DNA of 17,247 nucleotides. Origin: SVFI01 sp045546735. Lineage in GTDB: Bacteria; Bacillota; Clostridia; Lachnospirales; Lachnospiraceae. The notes under the pieces were generated by a model. It was not told the origin of the DNA. It saw only the letters and a list, made by a program, of their open reading frames with translations, and ran no database searches. Shown one piece after another: positions 6,949 to 14,780 of this stretch. The DNA is taken from assembly GCA_045546735.1 (NCBI GenBank), contig JAZQDJ010000139.1, forward strand, positions 1 to 17,247, read 5' to 3'. A program made the position numbers and the translations under genes. Within the stretch, counting starts at the first letter, position 1. Each line of letters begins with the position of its first letter.

Positions 6949-8686
6949 ACAGTTTAAAGAATCTCATATCGTTTTCGAGTGAAACAGCCAAATCCTGTAA
7001 GTCTTTTGCTGCGTTGCTCAGAAGTGCGATAGTTGCGTTAAGTTCTTGCATAGAAGCAGTAGTTTCTTCTGTGGATGCAGCATTTTCTTCTGATAAAGCA
7101 GATAAGTCCTGAATGATATCAACTACGGAAACACGTGCTGTATCACAGTCGGAAGCCTGTGTATGTATCAGAGAAGTATGGTCTGTAGAAGTAACGATAC
7201 CTTCACGTACAGAGGCAAATTTTTCGATCGTGTCGAGCATCTTTTCCTGCTGTACAGTAATGTTATCTCTGAGATTTTCCATTACAGTAAGTGTGTTGGC
7301 AGAATCTTGAGACAAAGTAGAAATAATCTCAGCAATCTGGGCTGCACTTGCGTTGGACTCTTCTGCCAGTTTCTGAATCTGAGCTGCAACGACTGCAAAT
7401 CCTCGACCGGCCTCACCGGCTCTGGCTGCTTCGATAGAAGCATTGAGAGAAAGGAGGTTCGTCTCATCCGCGATGTCTGTGATAAGATTTAAAGCTTCTG
7501 CAATGACAGCAACAGATTTGTCTGTCTTTTCAACATTTTCTGCAACTTTTTCAATGGCAGTGTTTGTCTGTTCATTGGAATCTTTAAGCATGTTCATATT
7601 GTTGTGAGCCTCGTTGCCTGCCTTTTGCATGGCTTCTGCCACCTGATATAATTCATCGATGCTATGTACAATCTGCTCAATCTTCATACCCATGTCAGAT
7701 ACAAGGTTAGTAGCGTGTTCCACTTCCTCAGCCTGAGTAATAGCGCCTTTGGAAACTTCTTCTACCGCAAGACTGATTTCGTCTGTGGTGTGGCTTGTCT
7801 GAGATGCCATATCACCGAGATCGTTACCTTCGCGCATCAGGACATTTGCAGAATTTTGAATATTGGTAATGATGTCACGAAGCTTATTTAATGTGGTATC
7901 CAATGCTTTGGACATAGAACCGATTTCGTCTGTTCTCTTTAAGCTCTTCGGATTTACCGTTGCAGATAAATCTCCTTCGGAAAGCTGAACAAGTACTTTC
8001 TCTGTATCAATAACAGCTGTTGCAATTTTCTTGGCTGCAAAGAAAACAAGCAAGAATGCAATGATAAGCATCAAAATGCTGATACCGCCGAGAGCAGCTA
8101 CTTTTGTGTTGATAAACCGGTTTACCTCTGAAGATTCTTCGCCGACAAAGAACATACCGATGATTTTTCCGCTGTGATCTTTGGCAGGAGTATAATAAGC
8201 GTAGTGAGGTATACCATTGATTTCAAGATTTGTTGAGTGGTAATCTTCGCCTTTGACAAGGACAGTGTCCACTACTTCCTCAGAAGCTTTTGTTCCGATC
8301 ATTCTTTTGCCGTCATCACCGATTAGTGTTGTTGCTACGCGCGTGTCGCCGTAGAACAGTGTAACCTGCATTTTAGTGCCGGCCACGTAAGAGTCCAATA
8401 AGGTTTCATCTGTTGTAAGGTCATGATCCCCTTTCATTAAATCGCCGTTCTCATTTAAGGTGTAATCCTCTCCCGGATTGATGGAATCGAAGCCTGCATG
8501 TACTGCTACTGCAGTCGTGCGCAATCCTTCAAGGAATTCTTCCTGCATTCCGTTGTGAATACTGATAGATGCATAGATGCTTAGTGTTGAAGCCAAAATC
8601 AGCATCGGAACGAGTGCAATGAGTAGCAATTGCGTTAATAATGAGAGTCCCCCTTTTTTCCCACTTTGATTTGATGTCATACTCAT
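6947..8686 (-). CDS. Methyl-accepting chemotaxis protein with single-cache sensor
   Basis: A 579-residue transmembrane chemoreceptor. TM1 is about residues 15-40, an extracytoplasmic cache-like sensor about 45-190 (with VTLFYGDTRVATTL, MIGTKAS and GKIIGMFFVGEES, as in single-cache domains), TM2 about 196-218, HAMP about 219-272, and the signalling hairpin at the C-terminus. The CheA/CheW-binding tip is clear at 403-432 (TDIADETNLLSLNASIEAARAGEAGRGFAVV, quoted in part). The C-terminus has no CheR/CheB docking pentapeptide. The ATG at 8686 is favoured over the one at 8680 because GAGAGGTG (8703-8696) lies 9 nt upstream. It follows the kinase gene on the same strand after 131 bp and has its own likely promoter. 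No cheA or cheW is in the window, so it is an orphan receptor here. The ligand is unknown. Confidence 0.94.
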   Translation of the reverse strand: MSMTSNQSGKKGGLSLLTQLLLIALVPMLILASTLSIYASISIHNGMQEEFLEGLRTTAVAVHAGFDSINPGEDYTLNENGDLMKGDHDLTTDETLLDSYVAGTKMQVTLFYGDTRVATTLIGDDGKRMIGTKASEEVVDTVLVKGEDYHSTNLEINGIPHYAYYTPAKDHSGKIIGMFFVGEESSEVNRFINTKVAALGGISILMLIIAFLLVFFAAKKIATAVIDTEKVLVQLSEGDLSATVNPKSLKRTDEIGSMSKALDTTLNKLRDIITNIQNSANVLMREGNDLGDMASQTSHTTDEISLAVEEVSKGAITQAEEVEHATNLVSDMGMKIEQIVHSIDELYQVAEAMQKAGNEAHNNMNMLKDSNEQTNTAIEKVAENVEKTDKSVAVIAEALNLITDIADETNLLSLNASIEAARAGEAGRGFAVVAAQIQKLAEESNASAAQIAEIISTLSQDSANTLTVMENLRDNITVQQEKMLDTIEKFASVREGIVTSTDHTSLIHTQASDCDTARVSVVDIIQDLSALSEENAASTEETTASMQELNATIALLSNAAKDLQDLAVSLENDMRFFKL

Positions 8687-8817
8687 AGTCCTGTCACCTC
8701 TCTTGTTTTATGTGTGCATTTCGCACAAATCATAAATATATCATACCACAATGCTTTTTTATGATAAAGTTTTTTTGTAAAAATTAAGTAAAAAAATCAG
8801 CAAAAAACAGTTCTTTT
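8687..8817. other. Intergenic gap between kinase stop and chemoreceptor start
   Basis: The 131-bp gap is very AT-rich. It contains T runs downstream of the kinase stop on the minus strand but no convincing GC-rich stem, so I cannot call a terminator. Read-through from the mutS2 operon into the chemoreceptor gene is possible alongside its own promoter. Confidence 0.5.
8740..8768 (-). promoter_or_regulatory. Likely promoter of the chemoreceptor gene
   Basis: On the minus strand, TATGAT (8745-8740) is preceded by TGG, an extended -10, with TTTATC (8768-8763) at a 17-bp spacer. The leader would be about 45 nt and includes a small hairpin, TGTGC/GCACA with a 5-nt loop (8713-8727). This looks like a housekeeping-sigma promoter; the usual motility-sigma pattern (TAAA with CCGATAT) is not seen. 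Confidence 0.5.
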
Positions 8818-10242
8818 TTATTCTTCTTCCTCGTCATCGACAATCGGTAAGGTAAAGATAAATTCCGTTCCGACACCCTCCGTACTGATAACATTAATAT
8901 TTTCACCGTGAGAGTGGATGATTTCCTTGGTGATGGAAAGACCGAGACCGGTTCCTTTTTTATCTTTTCCGCGGGAAAGGTCGGTTTTGTAAAAACGGTC
9001 GAAAATCAGTTTCAGGCTGTCTTTCGGAATTCCGATTCCTGTATCTTTGACGGAAACGCACAGCTTAGATTTTTTTTCACGAGTCTCAATCGTAATCGTG
9101 GAATTGTTGTGCGAGAATTTGATGGCATTGTCTATCAGGTTGTAAAGAACCTGTTGGATTTTGCTCATGTCGCCGAGAACCATCATTGTATCACCCATTA
9201 AAATAAGAGAAATGCTGATATGTTTCTTTTCACATAAGCCTTCAAAGGTTGCCACAGTATCGCGGATGACAGTGTTCATGTCAAACTCTGTTTTTTCCAA
9301 GATCATACCTTTGGTGTTTAGGTTGTTGAGCTGAAGAAGACTGTTGGTCAGTTTCGTCAGACGGTCGGTCTCATTGAGCACGATATTTAAATATTTCTCG
9401 TGCATTTCCGGCGGAATGGTTCCGTCGAGCAGTGCTTCCAGATAGCCTCGGATAGAGGTAAGAGGAGAGCGGAAGTCGTGAGAAACGTTAGCAACGAATT
9501 TTTTCTGGTTATCTTCGGAACGTGCGATTTCGCTTGCCATATAGTTCAGCGTTCCTGCAAGGTAACCCATTTCGTCGTTTGTATCAACGGAAAATTCATA
9601 ATGCATATTTCCGTCTGCATATTGTTCTGTCGCATAAATAACTTTTTTGAGCGGAATATAAATAATTTCCGTAAAAAAGATAAGAATAATCAGCGATAAA
9701 AGCACGAGAAGAACAAGGGTGATATACATAATGGTTAAGTATCCGTTGCTCTGCTGTTTTAAGTCGCTGACCGGCTTTAGAATCGCAACGTAGCCCTTGA
9801 TTTTGTAATTGGATGTAATCGGACTGAATACGATGAGCATTTCTTCGTCGAATTCCCCGAAAAAGTCTCCTGTCGTATAATACGAATCTTCTGTGACAGA
9901 AGGTGAAAAGTCTGTAATGATTTTCGGATTTTCAATGTTCGGGAGTGATTCGGAATTTACAAGTACGGTTCCGGACGGATTGACAATCCAAATAGAAGCG
10001 GAAAGGTAAGTTCCGAGTGCTTTGAGCTGCGCGTGTGCGGATTCAATCGTAATGGCACTGTTGTACAGGTCAGAAGCGTAAGTCTGCGAAATCATTGAGG
10101 CTTCAGAATAAAGGGATTGCGCGTTTTCGCTTTGCACACGCTGGTCGATCAGCGAGGAGGAGAACGTAGCAACAACTACGAATCCGAAGCATCCGAAAAT
10201 GACATATGCAAGAAGAAATTTTAAAAACAAAGTTTTTTTCAT
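8818..10242 (-). CDS. Membrane sensor histidine kinase of an OmpR-type two-component system
   Basis: A 474-residue kinase. TM1 is about residues 7-29, an extracytoplasmic sensing region about 30-167 (PAS/cache-like pattern ASIWIVNPSGTVLVNSES), TM2 about 168-191, and HAMP about 192-244. HisKA has H255 in VSHDFRSPLTS, and HATPase has the N box with N368/N372 (YNLIDNAIKFS), D400-G404 (DTGIG) and the G2 box 430-434 (GTGLG). The C-terminus is strongly acidic (DDEEEE). The ATG directly abuts the stop of the response regulator gene (0 nt gap) with GAGG of the upstream gene's last codons as ribosome site, so the two are translationally coupled. It resembles the PhoR/VicK/ResE group in architecture, but the signal and regulon cannot be assigned from sequence. 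Confidence 0.94.
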   Translation of the reverse strand: MKKTLFLKFLLAYVIFGCFGFVVVATFSSSLIDQRVQSENAQSLYSEASMISQTYASDLYNSAITIESAHAQLKALGTYLSASIWIVNPSGTVLVNSESLPNIENPKIITDFSPSVTEDSYYTTGDFFGEFDEEMLIVFSPITSNYKIKGYVAILKPVSDLKQQSNGYLTIMYITLVLLVLLSLIILIFFTEIIYIPLKKVIYATEQYADGNMHYEFSVDTNDEMGYLAGTLNYMASEIARSEDNQKKFVANVSHDFRSPLTSIRGYLEALLDGTIPPEMHEKYLNIVLNETDRLTKLTNSLLQLNNLNTKGMILEKTEFDMNTVIRDTVATFEGLCEKKHISISLILMGDTMMVLGDMSKIQQVLYNLIDNAIKFSHNNSTITIETREKKSKLCVSVKDTGIGIPKDSLKLIFDRFYKTDLSRGKDKKGTGLGLSITKEIIHSHGENINVISTEGVGTEFIFTLPIVDDEEEE

Positions 10243-10944
10243 TTATACAACCTCGAATTTATAGCCGATACCCCAAACAGTAGAAAGACGCCAGTTTGCA
10301 TGATCACTGATTTTTTCACGGAGACGTTTGATATGTACGTCAACCGTCCGGGTATCTACGCTGTATTCATAGCCCCAAATTTGGTCGAGGAGCTGTTCTC
10401 TTGTAAATACCTGGTTCGGTGAAGAAGCAAGGAAATAAAGAAGTTCGAGCTCCTTTGGAGGCATTTCCACAACGTTTCCTTTATAGATAACAGAATAGTT
10501 GGTCAGGTTGATGGTGAGTTCCGGATATTCTACCATTTTGACATTGATTGTTTCTTCCGGAGCAGCGGAACCCGCTTTAAAACGGCGGAGGACTGCTTTG
10601 ACACGGGCAATCAGTTCCTTGGTGTCAAATGGTTTTTCCATATAGTCATCTGCACCGAGTTCAAGTCCGAGAACTTTATCAAAAACTTCACCCTTGGCGG
10701 AAAGCATGATAATCGGAACTGTGGAAGAGGAGCGGATCTCTCTGCAAACTGTATATCCGTCAATGCCCGGGAGCATCAAATCAAGAAGTATCAGGTTTGG
10801 TTTAAATGTTTCAAATGCCGTAAGGGCAGATTCGCCGTCATAGACAATCTCTGTCTCAAAGCATTCTTTTGTCAGATAGAGAGAAATAAGTTCTGCGATA
10901 TTTTCGTCATCATCGACAATCAGGATTTTTTGTTTTGTAGCCAT
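10243..10944 (-). CDS. OmpR/PhoB-family response regulator
   Basis: A 233-residue transcription regulator. The receiver (about 1-122) has the acidic pair in ILIVDDDENI, phosphoacceptor D55 in LILLDLMLPGIDG, S82 and K104 (MEKPFD). The C-terminal winged-helix domain (about 137-233) has the typical PPKELELLYFLASSPNQVFTR, LLDQIWGYEY, TVDVHIKRLREKI and WGIGYKFE segments. A strong ribosome site AAAGGAGG (10956-10949) stands just before the ATG, 12 nt after the mutS2 stop. It is the cognate partner of the kinase that follows without a gap. The target genes are unknown; autoregulation of the operon is possible but no binding site is evident. Confidence 0.96.
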   Translation of the reverse strand: MATKQKILIVDDDENIAELISLYLTKECFETEIVYDGESALTAFETFKPNLILLDLMLPGIDGYTVCREIRSSSTVPIIMLSAKGEVFDKVLGLELGADDYMEKPFDTKELIARVKAVLRRFKAGSAAPEETINVKMVEYPELTINLTNYSVIYKGNVVEMPPKELELLYFLASSPNQVFTREQLLDQIWGYEYSVDTRTVDVHIKRLREKISDHANWRLSTVWGIGYKFEVV

Positions 10945-10956
10945 AGGAACCTCCTT

Positions 10957-13329
10957 TTATTTGAATGTTGCAATTGTGACGCCGCTGTCCCCTTCGCCGA
11001 ATTCGCCGAGACGGAAAGAGTCTACATAGGAAAGGCTCTTTAAGTGGCTTTGTACGGCGGAGCGCAGAGCCCCTGTTCCTTTTCCGTGTACGATACGCAC
11101 ACTCGGAATACGTGCCATATAGGCGTCATCGAGATATTTGTCAAGTGCAGTGATTGCTTCATCAACAGTTTTGCCTAGAAGATTGATCTCTGTTTTGACA
11201 TTGGCGGATTTTGACATTTTAATCTGTCCGAAACTGGATTTTGACATAGCCGGAGCAGTGATGTCATCTTCCGGAATCAGCACAAGGTCACTGATGTGCA
11301 CCTTGGAGCGGATAATTCCGCATTGTACGAAAAGATAGCCTTTGGCATCCGGTTTCGAACTGACGGTACCTTTCAGGTTCATGGAAAGAACTTTGATACG
11401 GTCGCCTAAATGCAATTCGGAAGCTTTCACCTTCGGCGTGGATGCAGTTGATTTCGGAGCTTTTAATGTCAGTTTGGAATCCTTGTCGGAAATGTGCTGG
11501 CGCACTTTGGAACGTTTCTTTTCCATTTCCTTCATGGAAGTATTGTTGTCAAATTTTTGGAAAGAGCGGATGGTTTCGTCCGCCACATCTTTTGCCTCTT
11601 TTAAGATATCGCGTGCCTGCTCATTAGCATCCTGAAGAATTTTTTCTTTACGTGATTCAAATTTTTCCTGCTGCTTTTCAAAAGCCTGAATTTTGCGTTC
11701 GAGGTCTTCTTTTTGTTGCTGAAATTCAAGTTTTTCGCGCTCCATTTGTATGCGGCTTGTCTCGAGAGAGGACAGGATATCCTCAAAACTTTCCTGTTCG
11801 CCGGAAAGTTGTCCGCGAGCCCGGTCGATGATTTTTTCGGAAAGACCGAGTTTGCCTGAGATGGCAAATGCATTACTTTTTCCCGGAATACCAATCAGGA
11901 GATGGTAGGTCGGGGACAGCGTCTCAACGTCAAATTCGCAACAGGCATTTTCTACACCTTCCGCAGAGAGTGCATAGAGTTTAATCTCGCTGTAATGTGT
12001 TGTCGCCATAGTGTAACATCCGCGCTCATGGAGCGTAGATAAAATAGCGATAGCAAGAGCAGCACCTTCCACAGGGTCGGTACCTGCACAAAGTTCATCG
12101 AAAAGAATGAGACTTTTGTTGTCTGCTTCTTTCATAATCTGAACAATGTTCGTCATATGAGAAGAGAACGTGGAAAGATTTTGTTCAATACTCTGTTCAT
12201 CGCCGATATCAGCGTAAATATTCCGAAAAACAGTCAGTCGGCTGCGGTCAAGGGCCGGAATGTGAAGGCCTGCCTGTGCCATCAGGGAAAATAGTCCGAC
12301 GGTCTTTAGAGATACTGTTTTTCCGCCGGTATTCGGTCCTGTAACAATCAGTTGACGGAATCCGTCGCCGAGACGTACATCAATCGGAACGACTTTTTTC
12401 TTATCCAAAAGAGGATGACGTCCCTGACGGATATGGATGATGCCTTCTTCGTTTAATACAGGCTCCGTGGCATTCATGTCCATAGCCAGCTCTGCCTTGG
12501 CAAAGATGAAATCCAGAATGGTCATCAGTTCTCCGTTTCTTAGCATCGCCTGTGTGTGCTCGGAAAGCATGGCGGAGAGCTGTGCGAGAATACGCTGAAT
12601 TTCTTCTTTTTCTTCTTCGGCAAGTTCTTTGATTTTATTGTTCAGTTCCACGATGGCAGCAGGTTCGATGAATAAAGTGGAACCTGTCTGGGAACGTTCA
12701 TGCACCATACCCGGAACCTGATTTTTGTGTTCGGCTTTGACCGGAATACAGTAGCGGTTGTTTCGCATGGTAATTACGGCGTCTTGCAGATACGTGCGGT
12801 AAGAACCGTTTATCATATGAGAAAGCTGGGAATGAATCTTATCCCCTGCGTGGGCAAGAGCTTTGCGGATATGCTTAAGCTCTGAGCTTGCATCGTCGGC
12901 ATATTCATCTTCTGCAAGAATACAGCGGCGGATTTCGGATGAGGTATTGGTCAGAGGTTCCAGTTCCTCAAAGAAGCTGCTCAGAGAATCTTCGTGCTCT
13001 TTTTCCATACGTCCGAAATTCTTAACTCTTGCGACATTTTCAAGCATAGAGGCGATTTTTAAAAGATCACCGCTGCTTAAGGTTCCGCCCAAGTCTATGT
13101 GCTTGCATAAATGCTTGATATCGTGGTTACTTCCGAAAGAAATACTGCCTTTTTTGAAAAGACGGCTTAATGCATCGCCGGTCTGTTTTTGTCTAAGCTC
13201 AATCTGTGACAGAGAGTTGCCCGGGGACAACGCAAGGCACATATCCCGGCCCGGCTGTGAAGATGCTTTGTCTGCAAGTAACTGTATGATTTTATCGTAT
13301 TCTAACGTAGTAAGTGTTTTTTGGTTCAT
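10957..13329 (-). CDS. mutS2: MutS2 family ATPase/endonuclease with Smr domain
   Basis: A 790-residue MutS2, a MutS-like ATPase that suppresses recombination and, in Bacillus, acts in ribosome collision rescue. Domains: N-terminal MutS core/clamp region (about 1-300), ATPase with Walker A GPNTGGKT (331-338) and Walker B LILFDELCAGTDP (D411, E412), a long coiled coil rich in E, K and Q (about 515-620), a KOW-like segment (about 640-690), and a C-terminal Smr domain (about 715-790) with HGKGTGALR. The Smr N-terminal motif reads INLLG where LDLRG is usual. The ATG at 13329 is chosen because GAGAGGAT lies 7 nt upstream and MNQKTLTTLEY matches family N-termini; an upstream TTG (13356) would add nine residues without a ribosome site. 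It heads the operon with the two-component genes 12 nt downstream. There is no mismatch-recognition domain, as expected for MutS2. Confidence 0.96.
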   Translation of the reverse strand: MNQKTLTTLEYDKIIQLLADKASSQPGRDMCLALSPGNSLSQIELRQKQTGDALSRLFKKGSISFGSNHDIKHLCKHIDLGGTLSSGDLLKIASMLENVARVKNFGRMEKEHEDSLSSFFEELEPLTNTSSEIRRCILAEDEYADDASSELKHIRKALAHAGDKIHSQLSHMINGSYRTYLQDAVITMRNNRYCIPVKAEHKNQVPGMVHERSQTGSTLFIEPAAIVELNNKIKELAEEEKEEIQRILAQLSAMLSEHTQAMLRNGELMTILDFIFAKAELAMDMNATEPVLNEEGIIHIRQGRHPLLDKKKVVPIDVRLGDGFRQLIVTGPNTGGKTVSLKTVGLFSLMAQAGLHIPALDRSRLTVFRNIYADIGDEQSIEQNLSTFSSHMTNIVQIMKEADNKSLILFDELCAGTDPVEGAALAIAILSTLHERGCYTMATTHYSEIKLYALSAEGVENACCEFDVETLSPTYHLLIGIPGKSNAFAISGKLGLSEKIIDRARGQLSGEQESFEDILSSLETSRIQMEREKLEFQQQKEDLERKIQAFEKQQEKFESRKEKILQDANEQARDILKEAKDVADETIRSFQKFDNNTSMKEMEKKRSKVRQHISDKDSKLTLKAPKSTASTPKVKASELHLGDRIKVLSMNLKGTVSSKPDAKGYLFVQCGIIRSKVHISDLVLIPEDDITAPAMSKSSFGQIKMSKSANVKTEINLLGKTVDEAITALDKYLDDAYMARIPSVRIVHGKGTGALRSAVQSHLKSLSYVDSFRLGEFGEGDSGVTIATFK

Positions 13330-13336
13330 GTTTATA

Positions 13337-13344
13337 TCCTCTCG
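13337..13344 (-). promoter_or_regulatory. Ribosome site fixing the mutS2 start
   Basis: On the minus strand CGAGAGGA (13344-13337) sits 7 nt before ATG 13329 and would lie inside the coding region if the upstream TTG (13356) were used. Confidence 0.7.
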
Positions 13345-13370
13345 CTGAATTAGCAAAAACTTTATCTTAA

Positions 13371-13379
13371 ATTATATCA
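13371..13379 (-). promoter_or_regulatory. Extended -10 of the mutS2 operon promoter
   Basis: On the minus strand TATAAT (13376-13371) is preceded by TGA, an extended -10 element, about 41 bp upstream of the mutS2 ATG. No good -35 is present at 16-18 bp. It is divergent from the promoter at 13411-13439, leaving about 32 bp between the two elements, so one regulator could serve both. Confidence 0.55.
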
Positions 13380-13410
13380 TATACAGCCCAAAATTACTAC
13401 AACGGTATTC

Positions 13411-13439
13411 TTGTAGAAAAGGCGTGCGAATGGTATACT
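13411..13439 (+). promoter_or_regulatory. Promoter of the HtrA-like/yhaM/rlmD operon
   Basis: TTGTAG (13411-13416) and TATACT (13434-13439) with a 17-bp spacer; TGG before the -10 makes it extended. The expected transcript start is near 13446, followed by the ribosome site AGAAAGGA (13454-13461) and the ATG at 13469. Confidence 0.6.
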
Positions 13440-13468
13440 GAAAGAGTGTAAACAGAAAGGAAAACAGT

Positions 13469-14779
13469 ATGGAGCAGAAACAGGGATCTACGTTTGTGAC
13501 AGAAATCGTAAAAGAGAGGCCGGTGAATAAAAAGAAGTTATTCCGGCGCACGGTCAGCACAGTAGCTTTTGCAATTATTTTCGGTTTAATTGCATGTCTG
13601 ACTTTCTTTTTTATGGAGCCGATTATTAATAATATTTTGAATCCGGAAAAAATTACAAAGGTGAAATTTCCGGAAGAAAAACAGGAGCTTAAGCCGGAGG
13701 AACTTTTGACAGAAGAGTCGATGGCGCAGCAGGAGGAATCCATCCAGGAAGTGGTGGAAGCAGCGAAAGAAGTAGTAAAGAGCGGTCAGGAACCGAATGC
13801 GTCCATTGAGGAATATGAGAAGACTTATTCCCAGTTGCAGTCACTTGCAAAAAATGCATCCAAAGCGATTGTGACAGTGATAGGTATTTCGGAGCAGCAG
13901 GACTGGTTTGCGGGAACGACGGAAAACCAGAATACGACAGCGGGTCTGATTGTGGCGGAAAACGGTGTCGAATTACTTATTTTGGCTGATACAAATAATT
14001 TGAAAGATGCGCAGGAATATCATATAAGATTTTCGGATAAAAAGACGATCGCGGCGCAGTTGAAGGAAAGGGATTCCCAGACTGGACTTGCGGTTTATGC
14101 GGTGAAACTTTCGGATGTACCGCAAGAGACGGTCAAGGAGGCGATGGCAATTGCAACGCTCGGAAGTTCGGCGAGTGAAAATATTGTCGGAAGTCCGGCG
14201 ATTACGATAGGAGCACCTTATGGTACGGTCGGATCACTGTCGTACGGAATGGTGACATCAAACGGAAAGAAATTGAATCTTGCGGATGCCGTTTATAATC
14301 TTGTTTTAACCGATATGAGTAAGGCGAGCAATGCCAGCGGAGTCGTGATTAATATGCAGGGGGAGGTAATCGGATTTGTGACACAGAGTGCAGACGCGGT
14401 TTCTACTTCCGATACGATATCAGCACTCGGTATATCGGATATTAAGACTTTGATTGCGAAGCTTTCCAATGATGAAAAGAGGGCTTATATCGGAATTAAG
14501 GGTATGGACGTTACGGAGGATGCGCATGCAGAAACGAATGTTCCTTACGGTGTCTATGTAACAGAGGTACTGACAGAATCACCGGCGATGGCAGCAGGGA
14601 TACAGAACGGGGACGTGATTGTTGGAGTTTCCGGAAATAAAGTGACATCATTCCGTGAGTTCCGTGCAGGTATTTTTTCTTTGCAGCCGGCAACGATAGT
14701 TGAGATTACTTTGATGCGGTTTAACGGAACCGAATATAATGAAATAGAAATAGAATTAACGACAGGAGAGGCAAAATAA
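13469..14779 (+). CDS. Membrane-anchored HtrA/DegP-like protein with PDZ domain, apparent pseudoprotease
   Basis: A 436-residue protein: a basic cytoplasmic N-terminus (KERPVNKKKLFRR), one TM helix (about 30-50), an acidic Glu-rich linker (about 65-105), a trypsin-like beta-barrel region (about 130-330) and a C-terminal PDZ domain (about 338-430; GVYVTEVLTESPAMAAGIQNGDVIV). The orientation puts the barrel and PDZ outside the membrane. The barrel follows HtrA landmarks (AGLIVAENG; LGSSASENIVGSPAITIGAPYG; VVINMQGEVIGFV) but the triad is broken. The position of the His (usually TNNHV) reads LILADTNNLK (170-179). The Asp (usually TDLAV) is G206 in TGLAV. The nucleophile loop is SNASGVV, with S290 aligned but not GNSGGP. 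It is likely a binding or scaffold protein, not a protease. It is first of three tightly spaced genes with an RNase and an rRNA methyltransferase. Confidence 0.85.
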   Translation: MEQKQGSTFVTEIVKERPVNKKKLFRRTVSTVAFAIIFGLIACLTFFFMEPIINNILNPEKITKVKFPEEKQELKPEELLTEESMAQQEESIQEVVEAAKEVVKSGQEPNASIEEYEKTYSQLQSLAKNASKAIVTVIGISEQQDWFAGTTENQNTTAGLIVAENGVELLILADTNNLKDAQEYHIRFSDKKTIAAQLKERDSQTGLAVYAVKLSDVPQETVKEAMAIATLGSSASENIVGSPAITIGAPYGTVGSLSYGMVTSNGKKLNLADAVYNLVLTDMSKASNASGVVINMQGEVIGFVTQSADAVSTSDTISALGISDIKTLIAKLSNDEKRAYIGIKGMDVTEDAHAETNVPYGVYVTEVLTESPAMAAGIQNGDVIVGVSGNKVTSFREFRAGIFSLQPATIVEITLMRFNGTEYNEIEIELTTGEAK

Positions 14780-14780
14780 A

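Noticed and set aside
8711..8735. Cyclic-di-GMP or other riboswitch upstream of the chemoreceptor
   Set aside because: The leader is only about 45 nt and shows none of the conserved riboswitch core sequences.
8761..8817. Terminator after the histidine kinase
   Set aside because: T runs are present on the minus strand but no stable GC-containing stem precedes them.
13330..13356. TTG 13356 as start of mutS2
   Set aside because: No ribosome site before it; ATG 13329 has good spacing and matches family N-termini.
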